Source: Neurospora tetrasperma FGSC 2508 (taxonomy: Eukaryota; Ascomycota; Sordariomycetes; Sordariales; Sordariaceae). From it: a DNA stretch of 64,000 nt. The DNA is taken from the NCBI RefSeq assembly GCF_000213175.1, contig NW_009799103.1, positions 862,531-926,530 of the forward strand, written 5' to 3'. The notes beneath the pieces are model-generated. The model made no database searches and was not told the DNA's origin. It saw only the letters and a list, made by a program, of their open reading frames with translations. Each line of letters begins with the position of its first letter. Within the stretch, counting starts at the first letter, position 1. Shown one piece after another: positions 1 through 10,911 of this stretch. The translations under genes were made by a program, and so were the position numbers.

Positions 1-111
1 GTGGTCTTTGCCAACGTTCCCGCCGGCGACTCCCCTCTTTCCAGGGTCCTGTCCCAACTCGCCCACCATGATACTTTCTCCCCTCACCCTCGTCCCTGAA
101 TACATGAGTCC

Positions 112-660
112 TTGCCTCTCCACCTCCGGCGGGAACGCATCCTCGACATAGGCAATGACACCCGCCGCCTTGTTTGCTCCTCCCTCGCTGACGCAGACCA
201 TTTAGTGCTGTGGATTGAACTCTATCCTGCCGTAATCGACTTCGCAAAGGAGAATATCGCTTCGATGTATACCAATGGGAGGGCGAGGTTTGTGAACGAG
301 GATGTTAGGAAGTTCGAGCCAGGGAGGGATGATAGCTTCTTTCAAGGCACAAGAAGAGGCCGTGAGGGTCGGAAGTAAATCTGCGAGGAGAGAGATCTAG
401 AAGGGTCTCATGCCGTAACGGTAAAGTTCTCGTTGCAGCCTGAGTCTGAGACGTATGAGATTAGAGAGGTGATTGAGAAGATACTTGCTGGTTGAGAGAA
501 AGGCGGGCTGTTTTCATTGGGTACGGCCCCGATGGAAGTCGAGGGAGAGCTGATTGAGTGGCTGGGAAGGTCGGTTATGGTATCGAGTTGAAGTCGAAGC
601 CAGGTGCTGAAGGCGGTTCGGCAGTTCGGGTTTCGGCTCGAGTGGGAGACGACGAGGAAG
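112..660 (+). pseudogene. Degraded coding remnant, class I methyltransferase-like
   Basis: The frame at 112-378 reads like a Rossmann-fold SAM-dependent methyltransferase: RILDIGNDTRR (motif I position, but with the glycine-rich core degraded), then IELYPAVIDFAKENI (acidic end of beta-2 and following helix) and RFVNEDVRKF. No start or stop frames a whole domain. Coding-like stretches continue in other frames (about 397-495 and 511-591), so the region looks broken by several indels. Bases 1-99 are also open in frame 1. Family assignment rests only on motif resemblance. It could instead be chance similarity, or part of a gene that begins left of the window. Confidence 0.25.
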
Positions 661-892
661 TTTGCGTCGAAAGCGGTGGAAGTGGGGATCCTTGAGGCCG
701 AGGTAGGCGCATTTATTTGTTTATGTGGTTCAGACATGGTACCCGTAGGAGTAGGCGGAGGTGGTCGACGCTTGGTCAAGTCGGTTCGCGATCTGAGGTA
801 TCGGCTGGGCAGCACGGGGCACATGTCGTTGTGCTTTTCTGTGTGCGAGTTTTTGGTTGTTGTGTAGGACTTTTACATCGCGAGGAATGGTC

Positions 893-2407
893 TCAGTTGC
901 CATCCTCCATCTCCTCATCCTCCTCTTCGTCTCCCACCTCCTCCTGCGCTGCCGCCTTAAGCGCCATGATTTGTTCCTCGGAATACTTGAATGCCTTCAG
1001 CACGTTGACAAAAACCATCTCATATCCATCCCTGTACCGTCGCACCAAGTCCTGTCGCTCAGTTTCCGGCTCCCACTCTTCTCCTCCGTTCGGCCTGCCA
1101 TAACAGAACTCGACAAAGTCCCTCTCAATCTTCTGCGCCAATGTAGCTTTTAGCATGTCCACTAACGGGTCCAGCTCCTCCCCAAGAGAGCCATCGCCGA
1201 GGCTATGATCTGGCAATTTCTTAAACAACTCCCACTGCTTCGGGGTAGCCATCATCGACACCATGTCATTGATAAGCCTGCCATCCCAGTGGCTGAAATG
1301 CGGCTGATAATGAAGCGCGTTGGGCACAAAATCAGATCCCATGCGATTCCTACAGGAATAGCCCTCCCAGAAGTCCTCGCGACAGATTAAGAAATCCTGC
1401 GGCTCGCCGCCCTTGCCCTGCGTATCGCCCTGATGTTGCCTCTTTCGCACATGGATATAATCGTTATGCGGCCTCCATGTCTCTTGGTTCTTGACACCAG
1501 CAGAGAGGTCTTTGGGGTTAATGATAAAGCCATAGCCTAGCAACAACTCGCTGTTCGTCTTGAACCCGTAATTGTTGAAAACCTGTTGACCGGGGCCATA
1601 GCTATCGTTGCAGATCAGTTCGCACGCGCTTGGCTCTGAAGTAAGGTTCCATGTATACGAGGCATCCCAGGAGTGATTGCCAATGTCATACAGGGGCTGC
1701 AAGATGGAGAAGTCGTCAATCTTTGATCCCTCCGGCAGCAGCCGCTCGACGTACTCCCTCGCCGACTCCGACAGGACCAACGAAGGCCTAAAGCTGCGGC
1801 TGGTAAACATGCAGTACGCCCAATTGTAGAGCACCTGCGTGTAATCACGGTAGTCGGGGAAGCCTTCCTTTTTAAGGATCTTGCGCGCCTGTTTGTACTC
1901 GGATTTGACGTTGCTTTGAATCTCCTGGATGGCGACATAAGCGTTGGTGCCCTTGAGCAGTTCGATGTCGTCTTCGGCCCAGAAGGGAGGCAGTGCCCAC
2001 TTGTCAAGCTGGCTGGGGTCGGCCAGGGTGGAGATGTAGGGCGCCCAGAATGAGGACTTGCCCTTGAGGTATTGCTGAATCAGGTAGAAGCGGCCGATGA
2101 CGTGGGGCGGGAGGGAGTTCATGAAACGCTCCGGAAATGCAGGATTTTCAGTGTTGGGAGCCAGCGTCGTTGAAGACGGTGTAATGGGTCCGTCAGTGAG
2201 AGCGTTGAGGTAAGAGAGTGTGATGGAGGTCGGGCAGGAGACGGCCTTGAAGCCACTTCCTAGTAATTCAGTGGCCGATGGCTTGACGCGTAGCGAAAAC
2301 CCTGTGACCTCGTCCTCGTACACCTCAAGCAAAGGGTGCAGACTTGCGCCGTGCTTATGGGCCCAGTCCAAGAGCGCCTCGAACCGTTCTTTGTGTGGCG
2401 ACTCCAT
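893..2407 (-). CDS. SET-domain protein (SETD3/Rubisco-LSMT-like family)
   Basis: A single-exon gene of 504 aa. The open frame runs upstream to 2566, but the ATG at 2407 (MESPHKERFEALLDWA) starts the conserved domain and is preferred. GNHS (about residue 243) and NNYGFKTNSELLLGYGF (about 278-294) are the SET C-terminal core, with the NH and catalytic-region tyrosine positions of SETD3/LSMT/RKM proteins. The early FEALLDWAHKHGA and SFWAPYI segments are also typical. The protein ends in an acidic tail (EEVGDEEEDEEMEDG). Members of this family mono-, di- or trimethylate lysine or histidine on non-histone proteins such as ribosomal proteins; the substrate here cannot be inferred. It is most likely nuclear or cytosolic, with no signal peptide or membrane segment. 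Confidence 0.85.
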   Translation of the reverse strand: MESPHKERFEALLDWAHKHGASLHPLLEVYEDEVTGFSLRVKPSATELLGSGFKAVSCPTSITLSYLNALTDGPITPSSTTLAPNTENPAFPERFMNSLPPHVIGRFYLIQQYLKGKSSFWAPYISTLADPSQLDKWALPPFWAEDDIELLKGTNAYVAIQEIQSNVKSEYKQARKILKKEGFPDYRDYTQVLYNWAYCMFTSRSFRPSLVLSESAREYVERLLPEGSKIDDFSILQPLYDIGNHSWDASYTWNLTSEPSACELICNDSYGPGQQVFNNYGFKTNSELLLGYGFIINPKDLSAGVKNQETWRPHNDYIHVRKRQHQGDTQGKGGEPQDFLICREDFWEGYSCRNRMGSDFVPNALHYQPHFSHWDGRLINDMVSMMATPKQWELFKKLPDHSLGDGSLGEELDPLVDMLKATLAQKIERDFVEFCYGRPNGGEEWEPETERQDLVRRYRDGYEMVFVNVLKAFKYSEEQIMALKAAAQEEVGDEEEDEEMEDGN

Positions 2408-4476
2408 CTTTGCACGTCCTCGTTGTCGGTGGTGATATGACGTGTGTGGTATTGGGGAGGTTGAAGTGAAGTTGAGAATTGTAAGTTTCACTTTTACACC
2501 ATGTCGGTCGTCAGTCCTGTCACTTGGTGGCTCCAGGCAGGCGGTCGTTACAGCTGACAGCATCAATGTACTGTGTAGCTCCCCTGTCCAGATTAGTCAG
2601 CGGCACAGCGTAAAATACACCAAGTAGCTAGAGGTGTTTCTATGTACCGTACCTCCCCGCTACATGCTATACTCCACTGTACCAATCTAACTGGAGCTCT
2701 CTATCACCTAGGGGCTCACAGCAAGCATTATGGGTCATCGATCACTGTACATCAAGATCAATGGCACTACTATGTAGAGTTAGTGTAAGGCACAGCCAGA
2801 GGCAGCAATCCATGCCGGTCAAAGTACCTGGCCGTCCCGTCTTTTACAAGGTACGATAATACGAGAAAGTCCCGGTAGACTTGAACCAAAATGTTGACGA
2901 CGAGAGGATGTTAACTACAGGTACCTACCTAAGGAGGGACAGATAAGAAACAGAAACCAGAAACCTCGAGCCAAAACTGACGGTCTATCAGCAGTAATCC
3001 ATAACAACACCCTCTCGAAGATGAACAATTCCACCACGTATTGGCCGTGTTCGTTGTTCGAGTTTGACGACCCAGTTCTTTGCGAGTTGCTTGACGTGTT
3101 GACTTTGCCGAGGGAGAATAACATGATGTTAATCGCAAGTAAGTAAATGAAATACAGACATATTCTACCTCAAGTTGCCGCAAATGGGAGGAGCAAGCGA
3201 AGAGATGCCCAAAAAGCCTGCAGTGTCTGCAGTCAAGAAGGACATGGGGGGTCGCGAAGGATAGGTAGAGACAGCTTTCGGACCCCATCGATCTCGGAGT
3301 TCGTTACCCAGTGATCATTGAACATGAAATTTTAGGTAAAGTCGTTCATGGCGTTGCTCAAAGACCCGGATGTTCAGCATCCCATGTTCCAGGTGAGGTG
3401 AGATTATCACATGCGGCAATGGCATGGCTCGCCTGGGTTGGACGCCAACTGAAAGTTGTGGGATGTGAAGAGACATATTGTCGTGAAAGGAACCGGCCGA
3501 CGAGGTGAGTCAACACGAAGTGAAAACGAGATCGTCATAAAGTTTTTCATGAAGTTTTCCAGAAAACCGTTGAGCAACTGCAAACTGTTCCAAATATCCG
3601 CAGTTCCACATTTGTTAGCCCGTAGGCCCGGTCCACTTGCCGTTATCCGCGACCCACCTGGTGAACTTGGCTTCGGCGGAGCTGACGACGCCGCCGTTGA
3701 TCAATTCCAAAACATTTCAACTCGGTGAACTGAAGAATAGTATTGCACTTCCAATTATAAGTGCTGTTTCAATGGCTGTCTCGGATCACCTTATGGTGCC
3801 GGTCTTCTTTTCTGTTGCCGATTGCGCTCCGTGGCTGACAAGAAAGGGATAAAGTAGTACCATGTCACGCCGGCCGATACGGGACTGGGGAACCACTCGC
3901 CACGGCAGAGGTTAGCCGAAAACCGGCCCGGCCCCACCACTGTCTTTGCAACTTTTGGAATAAACAAAGCGTAAAGGCATAACCCTTGTGATCAATGGGA
4001 AGAGATTAAGCAATCCGCGATATTCCCGGGCAAATGTCTTTGCAACCGAAGCAGATGTGACTGATCAGGCAAGCGTCTTCATGCACAGGACAAGTGCGCA
4101 CGGGAATGAACAAACCACAGAGCGACGCGACAGCCGTTAAATCCGCCAAAGACTCACCGCACCTCCGAGCTCCCGGAAGGATTTACAGACACTTCAGCAG
4201 TTGCCCTTGCAAAAATGTTGCAAATCGCCATCAATCAACCAATCCGGGCTATGACGTCGGCCGTCCTTTCCCTGACCTGCCCCACCGGCGGATGCCACCC
4301 TCGAAATGACCCTGGTCGACATGGAAGAAGCAACAAAACAAAACTAGTGTAATTCAGATTTTAAAAAGGAAGCTTCGTCCCATCTGTAACTTTGTCATGG
4401 AAAGAACTCCTCTCTTTGTGAGAATCACATCTTTGGACTCGTCCACGGTTCCTTCCAGCACAAGTTATTAGGTACC
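2408..4476. other. Intergenic spacer between divergent SET and MFS genes
   Basis: This is a 2.1-kb spacer between two genes that point away from each other, so it should hold both promoters. Open frames at 2915-3288 and 3311-3852 show no motifs and look fortuitous. A palindromic-looking GTACCTACCTA stretch lies at 2921-2931. No RNA gene or mobile element was recognised. Confidence 0.5.
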
Positions 4477-6467
4477 ATGTCACCGTTGGACCGTGAACCG
4501 GTCGATGCTGCTGCTGCAGCCGAGAAGCAACAGATGCATGAACCACCACCACCACCACAACCACCTCTCGCACGGGCGCCTTCCTCCCAGAAACAGGACG
4601 AACGCCTCGACTCCAATAGGCCTGAGCACTTGGACCCTCTCGACGACCCCGAAAATCAATCGCCCATGTCGCGTCGCCACACCGATACCCATATGAACGC
4701 CAGTTCCAGCAGCGACGATGAGTATGACACCGAAAAGGACAGCGACGAAGATGCCGACGAGTACGACGGCCACCGCATCACCAGCCGAGACATCCGACTG
4801 ACCCGTACTCGCACCAACCGGAGCATGAGATCCAGCACCAAGGAAGGACCGGAGCACGCCAACACCACGGGCCGACTCGACCTTACCAAGACTGTTTCCC
4901 GTCGTGACACTGTCCTCTCGCGCCTGCGATCCCGCCCTACCGCCCGATTCGAGTTCAACCATCCGCTAGCACACACCCCGACTGGCAAGGATGTCATTGT
5001 CGACTTTGAGGGTCCCGACGACCCCTACCGCCCCATGAACTGGCCCATGAAGAAGAAGATCATGACCACGATGCTCTACGGCTTGATCACCATGAGTGCC
5101 AGCTGGGCCTCCTCCAGCTACTCGGCCGGCACTGCACAGGTGTCGACTCACTTCGACGTTGGCCACGAGGTAGCTGTCCTGGGTACTTCCATCTTCTTGG
5201 TTGGTTTCGGTATTGGCCCTCTGCTATGGGCGCCGTTGAGTGAGGTTTTTGGGAGAAGAGTGGCTGTCTTCGTGCCCATGTTCTTTGCCACTTGTTTCAG
5301 CTTCGGTAGTGCCACTGCCAAGGACTATCAAACTCTGATGATTACCCGCTTTTTTGGTGCCTTCTTTTCTTCGGCTCCTGTGACCAACACTGGTGGTGTG
5401 CTGGGAGACTTGTTCTCGCCTGCCGAAAGAGGTATCGCCATGGCGGGATATGCCATGGCAGTTGTTGGTGGTCCAGCCATCGGTACGCCCCGCTTTCTCA
5501 TTTCTATCTCTTTCCCGTTGGCCTTGGCTAATTTATCATTGTCATCCTCACAGGCCCCGTCGTCTCAGCTGCGGTTGCCATTCAGCCCAGTCTCGGTTGG
5601 CGATGGACCCTGTACCTCACCGGCATCCTACAAGCCTTCGTTCTCGCCCTCGGCTTGATCTTCATCGACGAATCTTACCCTCCGCGACTGCTCGTCAACA
5701 AAGCCCGTCGCTTGCGCATCCAAACCGGCAACTGGGCACTCCACGCCAAGTTTGAGGAATGGGACGTCACCTTCTCGGAGCTCGCCCAGAAATTCTTACT
5801 TCGCCCGGTGCAGCTCCTTTGCACGCCCATCTGCTTCCTCGTCGCTCTTTATGCTAGCTTCTGCTACGGTATTCTGTACATGCAGCTTGGCGCGATTCCC
5901 ATTATCTTTGGCGAAGTCCGCGGGTGGACGCAGCTGGTTGCTACTCTGCCGTTATTGTGCATCTTCATTGGTGCTATGATCGGTTGTGGCGCGAACGTGT
6001 ATAACCAGTTTATCTACAACAAGGCGTACCGCGCCGCTGGCGACCGCGCCGTTCCTGAACGCCGTCTGCCGCCCATGATGGTTGGGTCCGTGATCTTTTC
6101 GGGTGGGCAGTTCATGCTCGGGTGGACTGCGCCAAAAGATATCCACTGGATTGTGCCCTGCATCGGTCTGGTTCTTATGGGATCGGGATTTTTCATGATC
6201 TTCCAGGCTGCGCTGAATTACTTGGTCGACACGTTTACGCGGTATGCGGCCTCGGCGGTGGCTGCGAACACGTTCCTCCGCTCGTGCTTTGCATGCGCGT
6301 TTCCCTTGGTTGTCACTCCCATGTTCCATAACATTGGTGTGGGACCGGGATCGTCGATTACCGGAGGGTTTGCGGCTTTGTTGATACCCGTTCCGTTTGT
6401 CTTTTTCGTCTATGGAAAGAGGATCAGAAAGAGGTCGAAGTGGTCGAGACCTAGCGTTTATGACTGA
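4477..6467 (+). CDS. MFS multidrug/polyamine-type transporter (DHA1 family)
   Basis: Two exons, 4477-5482 and 5554-6467, joined across a 71-nt intron (GTACGC donor, GGCTAAT branch, CAG acceptor), give 639 aa. The first 170 or so residues are hydrophilic and acidic (HMNASSSSDDEYDTEKDSDED), as in yeast Tpo1-type transporters. PDDPYRPMNWPMKKK then marks the cytoplasmic lead into transmembrane segment 1. LLWAPLSEVFGRR is the MFS motif between segments 2 and 3. About twelve hydrophobic segments follow, with a central loop near LLVNKARRLRIQTGNW. The protein is expected in the plasma membrane as a proton antiporter. Tpo1 and Flr1 relatives export polyamines, azoles and other organic cations; the actual substrate is unknown. 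It stands alone, with no neighbouring regulator or biosynthetic cluster. Confidence 0.88.
5483..5553 (+). other. Spliceosomal intron of the MFS gene
   Basis: GTACGC donor, TTGGCTAAT branch at about 5524-5532 and CACAG acceptor. Removing the 71 nt joins GGPAI to GPVVSAAVAIQPSLGWRW and restores one frame to the TGA at 6465-6467. Confidence 0.8.
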
Positions 6468-7201
6468 GGGGTCCATGATGGATGATGAGATGATGCATGA
6501 TCATGCATTTCTGGGATTATGGGTATGTCATGTTTGATGATGCATTTTACGGCGTTCTGGCTCATCTACAGGAGATACCAACTGATAGCATTGCGTTTGA
6601 GCTTTACTTGGAAATTCCTGTCGACTTTTATGAAGTATAAATACCTGTCAGTAGACGAATAATATTAATTGTGGCTATCGAACTCAACGATTGACAAGTG
6701 CGTCACAGAACAATCGAGTGATCATGTCAGGGTTAGGGTCTTTTTCGAGATGTCACTTTGCCCCTGACGGCCCGCTCCGCGGATAGTGCTGACATCACCA
6801 CTAATGTTGCGATCAACTGCACGCCGTTATACACGTGTAGAAATCTCGTTGAAAATTTGTTGGAAAGGCGGTGATCTCCTTGCACCTCTTTTACTGGATT
6901 CATCATCCTGCGATCATTGCGAGTCCCATCCTGGAAAAATGCCTATATCCGTCATCGATCCAAGGCCTTAGCAGGCTTCTTATCTCCGATCCGACAGATG
7001 CATGTGAAAGGGAATTGGTCAGGGGCCCGGACCACCTCGCGTATCTTTCGATAGCATCATGCAAATCCCCCACCAACGTAATATATAAAGACTGACCTCC
7101 GGCAAAACTACCAACTTCATAAAGGCAGTCGCAAAATACCTCATATCCAATCTCAAGAAAGCTCAAACAGCGAAACGAATTCATCAGTGACGGCAACAAC
7201 A
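6468..7201. other. Spacer downstream of MFS and promoter of SDR gene
   Basis: Both flanking genes read rightward. The left part is the MFS 3' region. A TATATAAAG box lies at 7082-7090, about 110 bp before the SDR start codon. The short open frames in between show nothing recognisable. Confidence 0.5.
7082..7090 (+). promoter_or_regulatory. TATA box of the SDR gene
   Basis: TATATAAAG stands about 112 bp upstream of the preferred ATG at 7202, a usual distance for a fungal TATA-containing promoter with a 60-90 nt leader. This is inference from sequence and spacing only. Confidence 0.4.
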
Positions 7202-8263
7202 ATGGACTACATCCCCTTCCTCTCGGGGGGCGTCTCCTTCAACCCCCGCACCGACATCCCCTCTTCTGCTCTCCATGGCAAAACCATTCTCGTGACAGGC
7301 GGCAACGCCGGCCTCGGCAAGCAATCCATCCTCGAATTCGTCCGCCAGCCCGCCGCCTCTCTCCCCTCGCGCATCTGGCTCTGCTCCCGCTCCCTCGAGC
7401 GCGCCCAATCCGCCATCGACGACATCTCCGCCGCCGTCCAATCCTCCGGCGTCAATCCCGACTTCGACGCCTCTTCCATCATCAAGCCCCTCGAGCTAGA
7501 CCTTACCTCCTTCGACTCCATCAAATCCGCCGCCCGGACCGTCCTTGCCGAAAGCGACCGCCTCGACATCCTCATGCTCAACGCCGGCATCATGGCGGCC
7601 GCCACCGGCGTCACCGCCGAAGGCTACGAGATCCAATTCGGCACCAACCACGTCGGCCACGCCTTACTCACCAAGCTCTTGCTTCCTCTCCTGCTCAAAA
7701 CCGCCCGCAGCGCCAAGGGTAATGACCTCCCCCAGCCAGCGGACGGCACCCCTACCGCGCCTCCGGACGTCCGCGTCGTTGTCTTGTCTTCTGAAGGCCA
7801 TCGTCTTCCGCCTCTTTTGGGCATCAACTTCGCGACTTTGAAATCAGACCAATCCTCCATGTTGACGTGGCAGCGCTACGGCCAATCCAAGCTCGCCAAC
7901 ATCTTGTTTGGCAAGCAGCTTGCTGCGCATTATCCGGAGGAGCTGACGGTGGTGGCACTGCATCCCGGCGCGGTCAACACGCAGCTTTTCCACCCGTTCC
8001 GCAATAGTGGATGGATTGGGTGGGCGGTCACGGGGTTCCTCAAATTCTTTTTGAGCACGGTGGAGGATGGAGCGAAGAATCAGGTGTGGGCGGCGACGGC
8101 GCCGAGGGAGCAGGTGCAGAGCGAGGGCAAGGGCAAGTGTGCGTATTTCCTGCCGGTGGGGAAGAGGGTGGGAGAAAGTGGATGGGCGAAGGATGAGGAG
8201 TTGGCGAGCAAGTTGTGGCAGTGGACGGAGGGGGAGTTGGAGGGGCAGGAGGTTGATGCTTGA
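7202..8263 (+). CDS. Short-chain dehydrogenase/reductase (retinol dehydrogenase-like)
   Basis: A 353-aa single-exon protein. The ATG at 7202 follows CAACAACA, a good fungal start context; an in-frame ATG at 7187 would add five residues (MTATT). The Rossmann nucleotide-binding motif TGGNAGLG is at residues 32-39 and the NAG motif at 127-129. The active-site serine lies in VVLSSEG (196-197), with catalytic Tyr226 and Lys230 in YGQSK. The order and spacing are those of the classical/extended RDH11-WW-oxidoreductase-like group that uses NADP(H). No signal peptide is present, but WIGWAVTGFLKFFL near residue 278 could contact membranes. Such enzymes reduce or oxidise small carbonyls or alcohols; the substrate is unknown. 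All catalytic residues are intact. Confidence 0.9.
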   Translation: MDYIPFLSGGVSFNPRTDIPSSALHGKTILVTGGNAGLGKQSILEFVRQPAASLPSRIWLCSRSLERAQSAIDDISAAVQSSGVNPDFDASSIIKPLELDLTSFDSIKSAARTVLAESDRLDILMLNAGIMAAATGVTAEGYEIQFGTNHVGHALLTKLLLPLLLKTARSAKGNDLPQPADGTPTAPPDVRVVVLSSEGHRLPPLLGINFATLKSDQSSMLTWQRYGQSKLANILFGKQLAAHYPEELTVVALHPGAVNTQLFHPFRNSGWIGWAVTGFLKFFLSTVEDGAKNQVWAATAPREQVQSEGKGKCAYFLPVGKRVGESGWAKDEELASKLWQWTEGELEGQEVDA

Positions 8264-10199
8264 GCGGGAGGTGCGGCGATGCATGAAGCGTGAGGTGTTG
8301 GGGACACGTACACTAGATGCTGGATTGGAGCGGAACTCTTCCCGACTTCAATGGGTACCTTGGAGGGGCTTCGGGCTTGTCCTTCGGTACCGGAGAGCTA
8401 GAAGATCTCTTATACGCCTGTGTCTTTGGTGTATCTTTGACACGCTGGCTATCAAGTTCTGTTTCTTCTAGCTTTCAGTCCGGGCGCACCGGGATCAACT
8501 CAGGGGGACTAGTCGGGTTGGGGTCTAACGTGTCGATAATGTTTTTCAACCTTTCTATACAACTTGATAGTTCTTGCATACAACAGCGGTATATGACATA
8601 CATTCGAACTCGCTCATCAAGCAGTCAACGCCTCCGCCCATGGTGGAATTTGACGAGGCGGTGATCAAAGTTGCGAGTTGGGCGGCTTCGGAAACAAGAT
8701 CTTTTAGACGCTGATGTACAGCAGCCTTGGCTTCGTGCTTTGCATGTTACATCGGCTCTGGGAGTCTCTTGGGTGGAAGTGTGTGGAAGTTATGAAAGGG
8801 GCTGGCAGCAACCATGGGCGCCACCGCCGAGCTACCGGGGCCATCAGGTTATTTCCCATTGAAGAGGTAATCCAAAGTGTTAGCGGCGAGGACAGAAAGC
8901 TCAAGCACATGACACTTAATTCAGGTCGTTCGGCCACATCATTTCATGTTCCAGTACGTACCTACTCAGCCAAACAACCTTTCACCGGCCTTTTGAGCCC
9001 ATCGAGTCATCGACTGACACAAGATCGTTTTGGAAGGGAACTACTACACCTAGAAACACACCCTACAGAGCGCACCAAACCATGTCCCTAACTCATCTCG
9101 AGGTACATTCTCCTCTTTTTGATCTCTCTGCTTGTCTTTATCTACTGACAATATTGGGGCCGACACTAGATAGGTACGCTTTGACGAGACTCAATATTAT
9201 ACGTTGGGCTAAACGTCAACTGGCAACGTGGTAGATATCCCGTTTGCTTTGGTCATGTCCGCTCTGCGTCGTCCTCCGAGTCAATTTGTTGTATAATTCT
9301 GAGTCGCAGCATTCAGGAGGACCAGAGCCATATAATGCGTGAAAAATAGTCAGCAGGAAAGAGCATCCTCGGATGACTAGAGGTATGATATTGACGAATA
9401 CCAGGACACGTTGCGTCTAACTGCCTTACCCAACCCGCTTTGCCTCGCCGCGTTCAAGCACTGTGGCGTAAGTAGTTTTGTCTCTGTGTTGGTGAGGGTG
9501 GAGGATGAAGGAGAGCAGGAAAAAGGCAAGAGGCAGAGGGGCAAAGAGGACCAGATATTTGTATTACGATGATTGCCTCTAGAAGGCAAGTCCCCTCTTC
9601 ATTTCCTTGGGATCAACAGGTGCGGGAGGAGAACGTAAATCACCCAGTTTTCCTTGTACACCTCAAATCCTCGATATCGATTTTGGTTTCCTGAACTTCG
9701 ACTTATCACGAACTCTCTCGATCATTTCACTGCTCCTTGGTTTCTTCTTAGTTTCTCGAATATGGTGGACTCAGTACAAGTACCACTAGATCATGATCAG
9801 AGGTACATTACTATAACTATCTTCTCTACCACATTTCGGTACTCCACTGCACCCACACCATATCACATGCACGCTGTCACTGATGAAAACTTGAGACAGG
9901 TGACCACAGATGAGATTTGTGAGAGGTGAATGACGCGTCTTGTCGGATTGCATATATCTTCGTGATCATTCGATATGATCCTTCCATCAGACAGAAGACG
10001 TCCAGCAAAAAGTTCATCCCCTCGTCCTATTATAGGTTCCTGGTATCTTGTAAAAGCCATGCTGGGTATCACAACTCCCCTTCTTCAACAAATGAAATGT
10101 CCTCAAGCTCAAGGCCTTCCCACCTACACTATCGCAGGCTTACTGCTCGGCGCCACAACCGTCCTTTCCCTCCCCTCCACTCCGCTACCTGCCGGCCTA
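8264..10199. other. Intergenic spacer, no gene recognised
   Basis: This 1.9-kb stretch lies between two converging genes. Open frames at 8317-8664, 8714-9091 and 9607-9789 have no recognisable motif or fungal codon bias and look fortuitous. No tRNA-like or repeat structure was seen. Confidence 0.45.
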
Positions 10200-10911
10200 C
10201 TACCTCGACGGACCCCTATAGCCTGGGTCCTCGGGCGAAGGAGCTGGTGAGCGGCGCTGACCCTCTGGTGAGGGAGCCTGCGCGCGGCGCGGGCCCTCTG
10301 GTGAAGGAGCTCGCGAACGGGCTCTGGTGCTCTCCCTGGCGGATGTGGCTATCATTAGGTTTGAGTTAGCTTCCACTCAACAACAGTATATAATGACAAC
10401 AAGGTGAAGACTCACAGCCGTTGGCCCTATCCTGCAAGGGCCTGTTGTTCACTCGGCCCATGGGCGCGGGCAGGGGCAGTGGCCGGCTGTCAGCAGCCAC
10501 CGTTGCCAGTGTGTTCAACCTCGCCGCAGAAGTGGTAGGGCCGTTGTTGTGTGAGTGGCCGTAGCCACTGGACGTGCCGCTGGGGATGTTGCCCCTGGTG
10601 TTGGTGTTGGCGCTGCGGGTGATGGTGGTGATATTGCTGGGATTGGTGGTTTGCGGGTTGCTGCCACCCACAGCAACAGGGCCGAACGAGACCGGGCGCG
10701 AGCCGGGAAAGGGCTGCCAGTTGGACTGCCACTGAAGTGGCAGCGTCCCTGGCACGTTACCCGGGACGTTTCCCCAGAGGCCGAACTCGCCAAAGCCTGC
10801 TCTCAGAAGCATGAGAGCTTCTACGGCCTCTTGCTCTCTTTGTCTGCGGCGCTGTTGCGCCGCTTCATAGAGCCTTTTGTGGGGGCAAGGTTTCTTTTGA
10901 TGACGAGTCAT
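10200..10911 (-). CDS. Small proline-rich protein with three 11-residue APSPE repeats
   Basis: I predict two exons, 10911-10416 and 10348-10200, with a 67-nt intron (GTGAGT donor, GCTAAC branch, TAG acceptor), giving 214 aa. The start MTRHQKKPCPHKRL is preceded by a CA-rich leader (CACCAACCAACCAAG) typical of fungal 5' UTRs. Residues 1-30 are basic and Q/R-rich. The middle is low complexity (GNVPGNVPG, then TTITRSANTNTRGN). After the splice, the C-terminus holds three perfect-length 11-aa units starting APSPE. If the intron is ignored the protein instead ends in unrelated residues, so the repeat in frame supports the splice. It has no signal peptide, membrane segment or family that I recognise; it is probably intrinsically disordered. 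Confidence 0.55.
10212..10310 (-). repeat. Three tandem 33-bp units encoding APSPE-x6
   Basis: Units lie at 10278-10310, 10245-10277 and 10212-10244 with an exact 33-bp period. On the minus strand they encode APSPEGPRRAQ, APSPEGQRRSP and APSPEDPGYRG. The units have diverged at several bases while keeping the APSPE core, which suggests selection on protein sequence and not a recent slippage product. Confidence 0.7.

Noticed and set aside
9926-10369. 147-codon plus-strand frame containing KELVSGADPLV-type repeats
   Set aside because: It is the antisense of the 33-bp repeat. The minus strand gives a better product (APSPE units) plus consensus splice sites and a typical start leader.
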